Assembly (NCBI GenBank): GCA_900551945.1
Contig: URYE01000030.1
Coordinates: 1-28,217 of the forward strand
Direction: 5' to 3'
Length of the DNA stretch: 28,217 bases
Origin: an uncultured Eubacterium sp.
Lineage (GTDB): Bacteria; Bacillota; Clostridia; Lachnospirales; Lachnospiraceae
The notes under the pieces were generated by a model. That model worked only from the letters and a program-made list of their open reading frames with translations. It did no database searches and had not been told where the DNA came from. This document shows positions 1 to 8,059 of the stretch, one piece after another; position 1 is the stretch's first letter, and each line of letters opens with the position of its first letter. The translations under genes were made by a program, and so were the position numbers.

Positions 1-53
1 TCTGGTAAACCATTTAACAGAAGCCACAGACCTTTATGGTCTGTGGTAGTTCA
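1..53 (+). mobile_element. Right end of an IS200/IS605-type element (possible omega RNA 3' end)
   Basis: A perfect 9-bp hairpin (24-32 with 38-46, loop TTTAT) is preceded by GAAG and followed by TAGTTCAC. This layout is what I know from right ends of IS200/IS605 elements of clostridia, where the hairpin closes the element and forms the 3' end of the TnpB guide RNA. One frame stays open from base 2 to a TAG at 47-49 inside the hairpin and could be the tail of tnpB, but it is too short to prove. The rest of the element lies to the left of the window. If correct, the guide segment would begin near base 54. Confidence 0.55.
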
Positions 54-254
54 CTATATTTCATATTCTATTATTTTTGACACTTCAATAGCTAAAACTC
101 GTTTACGAATAAATTAACGATAGCATAAGGCTCGTATCAAAACATATGCTTATTATAGCATATTATTCAAATTTAACAACCATAATTTTTACATTTGTGC
201 TGTCCATCCTACATCTAAAGAAGTGAGCTTTTTGCACATTTTTATAAATATAAA
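54..254. other. Non-coding stretch between the IS end and the flavodoxin terminator
   Basis: I see no convincing gene here. There is one small AT-rich hairpin around 145-166 (ATATGCT facing AGCATAT). The rest is unremarkable AT-rich DNA. Confidence 0.5.
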
Positions 255-299
255 AACAGTCGCCAAAATTCGTGATTGCACGAAAACTTAGCGACTGTT
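255..299 (-). terminator. Intrinsic terminator of the flavodoxin gene
   Basis: A hairpin has an outer stem AACAGTCGC/GCGACTGTT (255-263 with 291-299) and an inner stem TTCGTG/CACGAA (269-274 with 279-284). Read on the minus strand it lies about 30 bases past the flavodoxin stop and runs into a T-rich tract, as expected of a Rho-independent terminator. Confidence 0.75.
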
Positions 300-328
300 A
301 TTTATGTATTCTTATAAAAATTCAATTC

Positions 329-763
329 TTAAGCTAATGCAACAAGCTCTTTTCCAAGATTTTTACAACTTGCAACAGCTTCATCATCTGGTGCATCATT
401 GCAAATAACGCCTGCTCCTGTTACAATCTCTGCTCCTGCTGCTTTCATACGTTCTTCCCAGTCACGCATCCACTGACCGTCACCCCAGCCGTATGAACCA
501 AATAAACCAATCTTCTTACCTGACACAAAAGCTTCAAGTTCTGTAACAAATGGCTCCATCTCTGCTTCTTCTAACACTTCAGCTCCCATTGCAGGACAAC
601 CAAGTGCAAATACTGTATCTTCTTTTAAGCTATCAACTGATGCTGCATCTACTGATATAACTTCAGCTTCTTTTCCAGCTTCCTTAATTCCTTCTCCTAC
701 GGCTTCTGCCATTGCCTGTGTATTACCTGACTGTGACCAATATACTACTGTTACCTTATCCAT
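329..763 (-). CDS. Flavodoxin (short chain)
   Basis: This encodes a 144-residue flavodoxin, a small soluble FMN protein that carries single electrons between redox enzymes and can replace ferredoxin when iron is scarce. The FMN phosphate loop is visible at residues 10-15 (SQSGNT), and the flavin-stacking region near residues 89-95 contains the sequence SYGWGDG. The length fits the short-chain class. The start is supported by GGAGGT a few bases upstream. The gene stands alone, with its own promoter (853-881) and terminator (255-299). An inverted repeat sits at the predicted transcription start, so it is probably regulated; iron control is an inference. The acidic, compact sequence has nothing odd in it. 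Confidence 0.93.
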   Translation of the reverse strand: MDKVTVVYWSQSGNTQAMAEAVGEGIKEAGKEAEVISVDAASVDSLKEDTVFALGCPAMGAEVLEEAEMEPFVTELEAFVSGKKIGLFGSYGWGDGQWMRDWEERMKAAGAEIVTGAGVICNDAPDDEAVASCKNLGKELVALA

Positions 764-825
764 ATTTATACCTCCAGACTTTCTTTTTGCATATCATATA
801 CAACAAAAAGACATATCAACTTTTA

Positions 826-847
826 TAAGTTAGTTGTTTCTAACTTA
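826..847. promoter_or_regulatory. Perfect inverted repeat at the flavodoxin transcription start (putative operator)
   Basis: TAAGTTAG and CTAACTTA form a perfect 8+8 inverted repeat with a 6-base spacer. It begins next to the -10 box and covers the expected start of transcription, the classic place for a repressor site. The half-sites resemble DtxR/IdeR half-sites (AGGTTAG), but the spacing is longer than in that family, so the regulator is unknown. Confidence 0.5.
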
Positions 848-852
848 AGTTA

Positions 853-881
853 ATCATATAAAACTTTTTATCTAAAGTCAA
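853..881 (-). promoter_or_regulatory. Sigma-A-type promoter of the flavodoxin gene
   Basis: On the minus strand, TTGACT (876-881) and TATGAT (853-858) are separated by 17 bases. This predicts transcription starting near 846, about 80 bases before the flavodoxin start codon. Confidence 0.75.
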
Positions 882-1020
882 TATAGATAAGTGATTGGTT
901 TTCTCATTAAAACAGATATTTGCAATCTACTTTTTGACTTGCTTATTATATTTAAAATATATAATTATCTTCCTTAACTCTTTTTGAATAATTTTATTTT
1001 TATATTACACTTGTTTTTCA

Positions 1021-2016
1021 TTAATTAAATACAGAAGAATTTTTATAATTACAATTTGTTGCAAACGAATCGTCAGTAAACATACAACCTTTTTTCCATT
1101 CATCTCTACCATATTTTGTTATTAAACAATTTTCAAAGCTACAATTATCAACAAAGCTATCTATATTTGAAATAAATCCAAAAACATCGTCATATAAATG
1201 ACTAACACCACAATCTATCAACGAAGAATTAATCAACTCAAATCTTCCTATAGATGAAACATCCTCAGAATAAAAAACACTACCCTTCTTAACCCAATAA
1301 TAGTCGTCATCATAATCTATATTGCACTTTTTAAATAAACAACTATCGACAACAACTAAATTACTATCATCAAAAACAAGAGTTCTATTTGAAAAATTTT
1401 CAAATCGACAATTACTTAACATTACTTCTTTACAAGAATTAAAGAAAATAGCATTTTTATATCCACCAATAAAAGTACAATTTTCTAAACTTACTTTTTC
1501 TTTATCTTTAAAAACAAGTTTATAATCATCGGCATGGATAATTGCTCCAATTATCTTTATATAAGGAGTATTTATTTTGTTAATTTGTTCAAGCACCTGC
1601 ACTGTAACATCATTTTCATAAGTAGGTTGAAAAATTGTCATATGTCCGTTACTAATTATACATTTTTTAGAAATCAAGTACATATAATCACTAAAAACAC
1701 TATCTGGAATTGTATCTACCTTTATCTCATAAGCATCTACATACTTAGTTTCACTCATACTTATAATTGCACTTGCCATTGTAGCAATATATTTTAATTC
1801 ATTTTTTGTAATCTCTAATGCTTCACAAAATTGTACTACTAATGTAAGTTGTTCAACTTCCTGTTTTTTTACACATGTAATAATCAATGCGTCTAGTACC
1901 CAACGATATTTAATACTTAACTCTTCTGTATATTCTCTGCCACCTTCTATCTTATTAATTACTGGTTCAATTCCAGAAAATATATTTTGAAGCATATCAA
2001 CCGTAGAATTATCCAT
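1021..2016 (-). CDS. Hypothetical protein with beta-helix-like C-terminal half
   Basis: I do not recognise this protein (331 residues from the start chosen here). The N-terminal 110 residues look alpha-helical. The C-terminal half has short repeating blocks such as LENCTFIGG, LSNCRFENF, VDSCLFKKC and VDNCSFENC, with N/D-C/S-x-F spaced as in right-handed parallel beta-helix proteins, but with few charged surface turns. There is no signal peptide or membrane segment, so it is probably cytoplasmic. I prefer the start at 2014-2016 because AGGAAGG precedes it at good spacing. The ATG 12 codons upstream (2050-2052) has no visible ribosome binding site. It lies 131 bases downstream of the S8 peptidase gene on the same strand and could be cotranscribed. 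The function is unknown. Confidence 0.7.
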   Translation of the reverse strand: MDNSTVDMLQNIFSGIEPVINKIEGGREYTEELSIKYRWVLDALIITCVKKQEVEQLTLVVQFCEALEITKNELKYIATMASAIISMSETKYVDAYEIKVDTIPDSVFSDYMYLISKKCIISNGHMTIFQPTYENDVTVQVLEQINKINTPYIKIIGAIIHADDYKLVFKDKEKVSLENCTFIGGYKNAIFFNSCKEVMLSNCRFENFSNRTLVFDDSNLVVVDSCLFKKCNIDYDDDYYWVKKGSVFYSEDVSSIGRFELINSSLIDCGVSHLYDDVFGFISNIDSFVDNCSFENCLITKYGRDEWKKGCMFTDDSFATNCNYKNSSVFN

Positions 2017-2147
2017 CTTAATCCTTCCTTCTTTCTTGTATTCTTCAATCATTGCAATGTTTCTAATATATCTATTTCATCCTTTAGTTATATAATATCA
2101 TTCCATATAGACAAACGTATGTCCGTCCTAAAATATTTTTCAAAAAC

Positions 2148-3857
2148 TTATTGTGGAAAACTATCAAAAAGACATAATGCTCCCCACCCCGTAACCCCAT
2201 TAGGATTGTTCAGCTCATACTGTGGCAACTGCCTAGCTCCACTTATTAGATATGCTTTCAGCTTCTCTCCATAAAGGTATATATCATTTTTTCTTACAAT
2301 CCCCCATTCCATAAGAAGTGCTGAACTTCCCGTCACAAATGGCGTTGCAAATGACGTTCCTGTAACACTTCGAGTTGTACTAAGCCTAACTGCTACTCCA
2401 GGTGCTATAATCTCAGGTTTTGCAACGATATCTGCCCCAATGTCTGACACATATCCTCTCCCCGAAAATGAAGCAGGTGCGAGCGTTCCTGCATTATAAG
2501 CCCCCACTGATACAGCTTTAGTCGCTGTAGATGGTATTGTAAATGTCAATTCACTGTCAGGTATTAAAAATCCCGTACTATTATTTAGCTCACTAATTGA
2601 CGGAAGCCAAATATCATATCGCCCATTAATAATCTTTTTAGGAATAAATCGCAAACTCCAAATTCCAGATTGTATATATCCACCTTCCCTTTGCGGTATC
2701 ATATCAATATATATTTCTTGCCTTGTAGAAAATGGCTTTGGCTCACCGTAAAATGTAAGCAGAGTTGTATTTAATATATTAACTCTATTTACAACATTAT
2801 ATCTGTTTATTATTCCCAAATTGACACCATTTGGTGCTATTATCTGTACATCAAAGTCGTCCCAATAAGCTTTCCATATCTGCATATTAAGACTAGACTC
2901 ATACTCACCTACAGCTAGTTCAACTATATTTTCTCCATTTTCTTTCACATAACCACTAGCATGAGTTGCACCTAGCCCTTCGTTACCCGTCCCAATACAA
3001 ATAGAACATTTCCAACTTCCTGCAATATCATTTATGAACTGTTCAAGTATTCCACTTCCCGTATGGTCGCCATAATTATTGCCAAAGCTTATATTGATTG
3101 CAACTGGTTTTTGATACATTTGCGCTTTGTTAATCACATAGTCTAATGCTTCCATAAGCTTTGTTGTTCGTGGAAATGAATTAGGTGATGGTACTGCCAT
3201 TTTTACAATAATTATATCTGACAGTGGCGCAACGCCATCACTCCCACAAGCAATAACTGCCACATCTGTCCCATGACCAACTACATCTACCCCTATTGGT
3301 GAGCCTATATTTACAGAAGCATTATTATTTACACCAAGATAATTATTAATGTCTTCCTGTGACCATTCTGAATTAAGTGTCTGGTCTAATATGTTTAATA
3401 TTCTTGTCGAACCGTCTTTATTTCTAAACTGCATACTTGTTATATCAATTCCCGTATCAATTACAGCTACAATAACCCCCTCTCCCATAAGTCCATACAA
3501 AGAATTAACATTCGTCACCGTATTAATACACGACTGTGACTTACTGTATGCTAACTGAAAATACATTTGTTTAGGCTTTTCAACAAACTCTATATCAGGT
3601 TCAGAAGCTATCAATTCCACATATTGTTGTGGTGTGTGAATTATTGCATAATTATTAATCAGTTTTTTTACTGTGATATTGTTATCTTGAATTGTATATT
3701 TTGTTAAAATATTTTCAATATCTCCCGTATAACGAACAATAATCTCCCAAATCTTTAGTACATCATTGTATCCTGTACTAAGACTGGGAGATTTTTCTCT
3801 TTCTGCCTCACTAACATTAAGGCTTATGTTTAAAAGATTTTCAATTTTTTCATTCAT
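2148..3857 (-). CDS. Csp-like S8 family serine peptidase (subtilase)
   Basis: This 569-residue subtilisin-family protease has a complete catalytic triad: Asp134 (AVIDTGID), His195 (GHGTDVA) and Ser502 (TGTSFATP), plus the oxyanion-hole Asn292 (GTGNEG). The N-terminal 110 residues form a prodomain-like region. Residues of about 310-435 fit the jelly-roll insert of clostridial CspA/B/C-type peptidases. There is no signal peptide, as is usual for this Lachnospiraceae subfamily. In spore formers Csp proteases process the germination enzyme SleC; many relatives occur in non-sporulating gut species and their targets are unknown. All catalytic residues are present, so it is probably active, unlike CspC-type pseudoproteases. 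The ribosome binding site before this start is weak, but the N-terminus looks like that of relatives. A secreted GH5 enzyme lies just upstream. Confidence 0.9.
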   Translation of the reverse strand: MNEKIENLLNISLNVSEAEREKSPSLSTGYNDVLKIWEIIVRYTGDIENILTKYTIQDNNITVKKLINNYAIIHTPQQYVELIASEPDIEFVEKPKQMYFQLAYSKSQSCINTVTNVNSLYGLMGEGVIVAVIDTGIDITSMQFRNKDGSTRILNILDQTLNSEWSQEDINNYLGVNNNASVNIGSPIGVDVVGHGTDVAVIACGSDGVAPLSDIIIVKMAVPSPNSFPRTTKLMEALDYVINKAQMYQKPVAINISFGNNYGDHTGSGILEQFINDIAGSWKCSICIGTGNEGLGATHASGYVKENGENIVELAVGEYESSLNMQIWKAYWDDFDVQIIAPNGVNLGIINRYNVVNRVNILNTTLLTFYGEPKPFSTRQEIYIDMIPQREGGYIQSGIWSLRFIPKKIINGRYDIWLPSISELNNSTGFLIPDSELTFTIPSTATKAVSVGAYNAGTLAPASFSGRGYVSDIGADIVAKPEIIAPGVAVRLSTTRSVTGTSFATPFVTGSSALLMEWGIVRKNDIYLYGEKLKAYLISGARQLPQYELNNPNGVTGWGALCLFDSFPQ

Positions 3858-3902
3858 AAATACGCCATGAAATAGTTGTTTTTATATTATATGCAGCATA
3901 AC

Positions 3903-5393
3903 TTATTCTACAACATGACCATTCACAACATTCCAAGTTCCATACTGATTACTTGCTAATCCATTGTAACTAAAATCTACTGCACCATTCGTGATTTTCC
4001 ACCAACCGTATTCATTTTCGGCTAGTCCATTGTAATTAAAATTTACTGTACCGTTTGTTAGCTTCCACCAACCATACTCATTTTCTGCCATTTCATTATA
4101 GTTGAAATCTACTGTGCCGTTTGTGATTTTCCACCAACCGTATTCATTTTCGGCTAATCCATTATAATTGAAATCTACTGTGCCATTTGTTAGTTTCCAC
4201 CAACCGTATTCATTTTCGGCTAATCCATTGTAATTAAAATCTACTGTGCCATTTGTGATTTTCCACCAACCGTACTCATTTTCTGCCATTCCATTATAAC
4301 TTGTGTCAACAACTCCATTTATATAATAATTCCATACACCATTACTATCACAATTAAGACCATCTGACATTACTCGGTCTTTTAACTCGTCACTTCCTGT
4401 AAGCACATTTAAAAGCCAATGTCCTGACGCACTCAAATCATCTGTTGTAAAGTCGGAAGTCTTATTACACCAATTATTAATTATTGCTGAAGTTTCTGAC
4501 TTATTAGACAAATTCCACATACAATAGCTTACATTATATTTGTTCATTATATCAATCCACTGTTGTGACTGATAATAATCAATTCCACCATTTCCAGAAG
4601 AATCACATATTCCATACTCTGTTACAAATATAGGCAATCCATTATTTAACGCACTTTCCATAGTATTTCTAAGATAATCTGTATGTGTTGCTGCATAAAA
4701 ATGGAGTGAATACATTATATTAGAATATCCCGTAATAGAATTAGCTGCTGCCTCATTTACATACTGTGACCAATTCGGTGTTCCAACAATAATGATAGCA
4801 TTTTCATCATTTGCACGAATTATAGGTATAATCTGCTCTGCATAAGACTTTATATCAGACCAACTTGTTCCACCATTAGGCTCATTACATATTTCATATA
4901 AGACATTTTCATGGTCTGCAAACTCTGCTGACATTTCATTAAAAAATTGTTTTGCCTGCTCTATGTAAATATTAGGATTATTATCTGATAAAATATGCCA
5001 ATCTACTATAACATACATATTATTTTCTGTAGCATATCTTACGCCATCTCTGATAAGGTTCTTAAGTTCTTCCTGATTGCCACCTGTACAATATCCATTA
5101 TACTCAGACGTGTACATAGCAAGTCTTATAACGTTTGCACCAAACTGATTGTGAAGCTGTCTAAAACAATCTTCATTCACATACTCAGGAAACCAGTTAA
5201 TCCCATGCGTACTAATTCCCTTCAACTGAATATTATTACCTGAGCTATCCGTAATAGTATTCCCATTTACAAAAAGCCTGCCATAATAACCATTAGTGTC
5301 AGCTTTAACAATATTAGAATTATTATTTAAACACACAATACATACTGCCAAAAAAATAATTCCAAACAAATTCCTAAAAAAATGTTTTTTCAT
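3903..5393 (-). CDS. Secreted GH5 endoglucanase with C-terminal YGWW repeats
   Basis: This is a 496-residue secreted glycoside hydrolase of family 5, similar to subfamily 2 cellulases such as Bacillus Cel5A, which cut internal beta-1,4 links in cellulose and beta-glucans. A signal peptide spans about residues 1-31 (cleavage near VKA-D). The catalytic acid/base is Glu171 (CNEPNG) and the nucleophile is Glu259 (VTEYG); the DWH motif is at 131-133. The catalytic domain ends near residue 335. Five near-identical 22-residue repeats (369-478) follow, flanked by one degenerate unit on each side. These resemble choline/cell-wall-binding repeats and probably hold the enzyme at the cell surface, which is an inference. 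AAGGGAG precedes the start. It precedes the S8 peptidase gene by 45 bases and may share a transcript with it. Confidence 0.92.
   Translation of the reverse strand: MKKHFFRNLFGIIFLAVCIVCLNNNSNIVKADTNGYYGRLFVNGNTITDSSGNNIQLKGISTHGINWFPEYVNEDCFRQLHNQFGANVIRLAMYTSEYNGYCTGGNQEELKNLIRDGVRYATENNMYVIVDWHILSDNNPNIYIEQAKQFFNEMSAEFADHENVLYEICNEPNGGTSWSDIKSYAEQIIPIIRANDENAIIIVGTPNWSQYVNEAAANSITGYSNIMYSLHFYAATHTDYLRNTMESALNNGLPIFVTEYGICDSSGNGGIDYYQSQQWIDIMNKYNVSYCMWNLSNKSETSAIINNWCNKTSDFTTDDLSASGHWLLNVLTGSDELKDRVMSDGLNCDSNGVWNYYINGVVDTSYNGMAENEYGWWKITNGTVDFNYNGLAENEYGWWKLTNGTVDFNYNGLAENEYGWWKITNGTVDFNYNEMAENEYGWWKLTNGTVNFNYNGLAENEYGWWKITNGAVDFSYNGLASNQYGTWNVVNGHVVE
3960..4289 (-). repeat. Five tandem 66-bp repeats inside the GH5 gene
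   Basis: Five in-frame 66-bp units encode 22-residue blocks with the core ENEYGWWK followed by TNG. The copies differ at a few positions only (for example I/L after K, G/E before the next unit, and V/N or A substitutions). The high identity at DNA level points to recent amplification or homogenisation. Each unit has two adjacent Trp and one Tyr, as in aromatic-rich ligand-binding repeats. Confidence 0.9.
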
Positions 5394-5726
5394 ACTAACA
5401 CTCCCTTCTTAAATTAAAACCTTAAAATTAAAAATCCGAAACCTTAAACACTACCAACATTTTACACCTATTCCCCCACAAAGTCCACCTTTTCAATCTC
5501 TCTAAAATCTCTTTCCACCAAACAAGAAAGTCCCAAAATAATTATCTATCTCTTGCAAATAATAACCTTACTTTGCACCATTACACTCACCATAAGATAT
5601 CAAGAATATATAAAATAAACACAACCAATTATTAATTTTAATATACATATTTTTATCACATCTAAAATTTCTTGCAAACCCCAATAGGATTAATTTACAA
5701 AGGGAGGAAGAAACAACCTACCGTAA
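5394..5726 (-). other. Long purine-rich leader upstream of the GH5 gene
   Basis: There is no gene in these 333 bases. Read in the direction of the GH5 gene, the proximal part (about 5440-5600) is strikingly rich in G and A with few C. I could not assign a clear -35/-10 pair or a known riboswitch. The distal part is AT-rich and borders the fold-back element at 5727. Confidence 0.5.
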
Positions 5727-5880
5727 GATAGCCGTAGTATATAAACAATAAATGCACCATTAAAAAAACAACCAGCCATATTTGTATGACAGTAGCGAAC
5801 ATACTTGTTCGATAATGGCATACAAATATAGCTGATTGTTCTTTTTACTGGTGTGTGTTTGTTTATATACTACGGCTATC
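5727..5880. repeat. Long fold-back element, copy 1
   Basis: This 154-bp self-complementary element has perfect 20-bp ends: GATAGCCGTAGTATATAAAC and its complement at 5861-5880. The arms continue with imperfect pairing to a central hairpin GAACA/TGTTC. The central section (about 5778-5831) is nearly identical to copy 3. It lies 14 bases past the stop of the zinc-ribbon gene, so it may end that transcript. There is no coding capacity. The form is that of a MITE-like or large palindromic intergenic repeat. Confidence 0.85.
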
Positions 5881-5894
5881 CTCACAACTAAAAA

Positions 5895-6299
5895 TCAAGT
5901 CTTCTTAGTAAATTCAATCCTACACTTAGGACACTTAATACTAATATTTCCCTTTCCTCTAGGAACTCTAATCTTTTGCGAGCAATTAGGACACTTAAAT
6001 ATAACATGTGTCTTTCTATCCTTCATACGAAATTTAAAATTATTAAACTTACCAATAACTTTATATTTCATCTTAAGATACGCTTCATTCTCACTATACC
6101 TTCTTGAAATATTTCTAGAAAAAGCTCGATAATAAACATATATAATTCCTGCAAGTGCTACCATATAAAGCACGCCACTATGAACAAATAAAGTTATAAT
6201 CAACAATGCAAAAGTTATATACATAATCAATCTTGACAATTGGTCCATTCCATATCTGCCATACATAAACCTTGCAATCTTATCCTTAAAATTTCCCAT
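5895..6299 (-). CDS. Small membrane protein with C-terminal zinc ribbon
   Basis: This 134-residue protein has two membrane segments near the N-terminus (about residues 21-40 and 43-58), a basic linker, and a C-terminal zinc ribbon with Cys103, Cys106, Cys123 and Cys126 (CPNC and CPKC knuckles). Proteins of this layout are frequent in Lachnospiraceae and have no assigned function that I know of. The ribbon would face the cytoplasm if the basic linker follows the positive-inside rule. It is probably its own transcription unit, with 146 bases separating it from the dehydrogenase gene upstream and the fold-back element just after its stop. Confidence 0.75.
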   Translation of the reverse strand: MGNFKDKIARFMYGRYGMDQLSRLIMYITFALLIITLFVHSGVLYMVALAGIIYVYYRAFSRNISRRYSENEAYLKMKYKVIGKFNNFKFRMKDRKTHVIFKCPNCSQKIRVPRGKGNISIKCPKCRIEFTKKT

Positions 6300-6445
6300 A
6301 TCTTTCTACAGCGAATACTCGCAACCTTTCTAAATGCTTATATTTACTGTATCATACTTGTAGTTAAAATCAATTAAAATTATATAAAAAATTTGTGATA
6401 TCTTTAAAGCATAAATAAATAAAAACAAGATCCACTTATTGTTCA

Positions 6446-7378
6446 CTATTTGTATAACGCATTATATAACTTCAAGAACTTCTCATCTCTTGCATTTGTC
6501 GCTTCTTTAGCTTTGCCATTTGAATAATCATAGAAGCCTTTTTCGCTCTTAACACCATATTCTCCTGCTTCAAAATGCTCCTTAAGAAGCTTTGGTGGCT
6601 CTTTAGCTGCACATAAATCTTGTACTAAGTATTCGCTTATATGATAAAATGTATCAAGACCGCCAAAGTCAGAAACCTCTAAAGGGCCAAGACAAGCATA
6701 TCTAAAGCCAAGACCATACTTCATTACATCGTCAATGCCTTCTGCTGAAATAACACCTTTATCCACAAGGTCAAGAGCTTCTCTAAGTATAGCAAACTGT
6801 AATCTATTTGCCGCAAAACCAGCTACATCTTTATTAACAATAACTGGCTTCTTCTCAATAACTAGACTAAAATCGTATACCTGTTTAGCAACTTCATCAC
6901 TTGTTGCATCGCCCTTTATAATCTCAATAAGTGGTACAAGATGTGGTGGATTAAACCAGTGCATACCCATAAATCTTTCTGGCTTTTTAACCGACTTTGC
7001 AATTTCATTAATAGAAAGTCCTGATGTATTAGTTGTAATTATAGTGTCATCTTTTACTATTTCAGATAACTGCTTATAAAATTCATGCTTAACGTTAATA
7101 TTTTCAACAATATTTTCGGCTATAAAGTCACAGTCCTTAAAACAATCCATTGATGTTGTAAATGATAACGCACTAAGTAACTTATCAGCTTCTTTTTGTG
7201 TCATATTGTTAGTATCAACTAACGTCTTTACATTATTATTAATATTTTCTTCTGCCTTTTTTAAGGTTTCTTCTCTATGGTTGTAAAGAACAACATTGTC
7301 AAAATACTTTGCATAAATCTGCGCCATAGACGAACCCATTGTTCCTGCTCCGACTATTACTATTTTTTTAATTTCCAT
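6446..7378 (-). CDS. 3-hydroxyacyl-CoA dehydrogenase family protein
   Basis: This 310-residue NAD-dependent dehydrogenase belongs to the 3-hydroxyacyl-CoA dehydrogenase superfamily. The nucleotide-binding loop is GAGTMG at residues 10-15. Family catalytic-site residues are visible as Ser119 (NTSGLS), His140 (MHWFNPP), Glu152 and Asn191 (AANRL). The C-terminal helical domain is present. The best-known relatives reduce acetoacetyl-CoA in butyrate synthesis (Hbd). However, the HWFNPPHLVPLIEI motif and the length, about 25 residues more than classical Hbd, suggest a paralog that may act on another 3-hydroxy acid. No other butyrate-pathway gene is nearby, so I leave the substrate open. It follows yfcE by 111 bases. 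Confidence 0.85.
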   Translation of the reverse strand: MEIKKIVIVGAGTMGSSMAQIYAKYFDNVVLYNHREETLKKAEENINNNVKTLVDTNNMTQKEADKLLSALSFTTSMDCFKDCDFIAENIVENINVKHEFYKQLSEIVKDDTIITTNTSGLSINEIAKSVKKPERFMGMHWFNPPHLVPLIEIIKGDATSDEVAKQVYDFSLVIEKKPVIVNKDVAGFAANRLQFAILREALDLVDKGVISAEGIDDVMKYGLGFRYACLGPLEVSDFGGLDTFYHISEYLVQDLCAAKEPPKLLKEHFEAGEYGVKSEKGFYDYSNGKAKEATNARDEKFLKLYNALYK

Positions 7379-7489
7379 AAATATTCAACCTTTCTATTTT
7401 AATACTTAATAATATCTCAATTTAACAAATAGCTTTCCATACTCTTACTTATTACGTCAAACAATAAGTAGAATAAATTTCACTTAAAC

Positions 7490-8026
7490 TTATTCTGTCA
7501 TATAAACTTCTCCATCAAGGTCTTTCCAATAGAACTTATCTTCTAATATGATATAGCTATGTGCGCTATTTTCTTTAGGAATAGACACTGAGCCGGGATT
7601 AATATATGTATAATCATCTCTTTTTTCACACTTAGGAATATGTGTATGACCACAGACAAGATAATCACCTTGCTTTACGGCTGGCATATTCTTGTCATCA
7701 AGCTTGTGACCATGAACAAATACAAGACTCTTATCATTAACATACATACACGCCTGTTCACATAATACATTAAAATCAAGCACCATCTGGTCAACTTCTG
7801 TATCACAGTTACCTCTTACGCACATAATTTCATTTTTTAATGGATTAAGCATTGCAATTACTTCTTTTGGTGCATAATCCTTTGGCAAATCATTTCTAGG
7901 ACCATGATATAAAATATCACCTAAAAGCACAAGCTTATCTGGCTTTTCTAGCTCATATCTTTCTAATAACTTCTTACAATAATAAGCTGAACCATGAATA
8001 TCTGATGCAATCATAATTTTTTTCAT
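7490..8026 (-). CDS. yfcE: YfcE-family metallophosphodiesterase
   Basis: This 178-residue calcineurin-like phosphoesterase of the YfcE/MJ0936 group hydrolyses phosphodiester bonds in model substrates; the physiological substrate is not known. The metal ligands are visible: Asp9 and His11 (DIH), Asp37 (GD), Asn73 (GNCD), His105 (HGH), and His127 and His129 (GHTH). The length is normal for the family and there is no signal peptide, so it is cytoplasmic. It lies 33 bases after the folate transporter gene and is probably cotranscribed with it under the THF riboswitch, although a functional link to folate is not known. Confidence 0.88.
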   Translation of the reverse strand: MKKIMIASDIHGSAYYCKKLLERYELEKPDKLVLLGDILYHGPRNDLPKDYAPKEVIAMLNPLKNEIMCVRGNCDTEVDQMVLDFNVLCEQACMYVNDKSLVFVHGHKLDDKNMPAVKQGDYLVCGHTHIPKCEKRDDYTYINPGSVSIPKENSAHSYIILEDKFYWKDLDGEVYMTE

Positions 8027-8059
8027 ATACTTTTACCTTCTTCCATTTTGAATATAAAT

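Noticed and set aside
54..114. Open frame running from base 1 to about 114 as the tail of a real gene
   Set aside because: It passes through the IS end hairpin and then AT-rich DNA with no protein-like conservation. The frame that stops inside the hairpin is the more plausible tnpB tail, and even that is unproven.
826..847. Canonical DtxR/IdeR or Fur box
   Set aside because: The half-sites look similar to DtxR sites, but the 6-base spacer does not fit the 19-bp DtxR consensus, and the Fur consensus does not match. Kept only as an unassigned operator.
3960..4289. Regularly spaced repeats resembling a CRISPR array
   Set aside because: The repeats are contiguous 66-bp in-frame units with no unique spacers and encode the YGWW protein repeats.
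6446..7378. Butyrate-pathway hbd
   Set aside because: The enzyme family is right, but the active-site context (HWFNPP), the extra length and the lack of crt, thl or bcd neighbours do not support naming it hbd.
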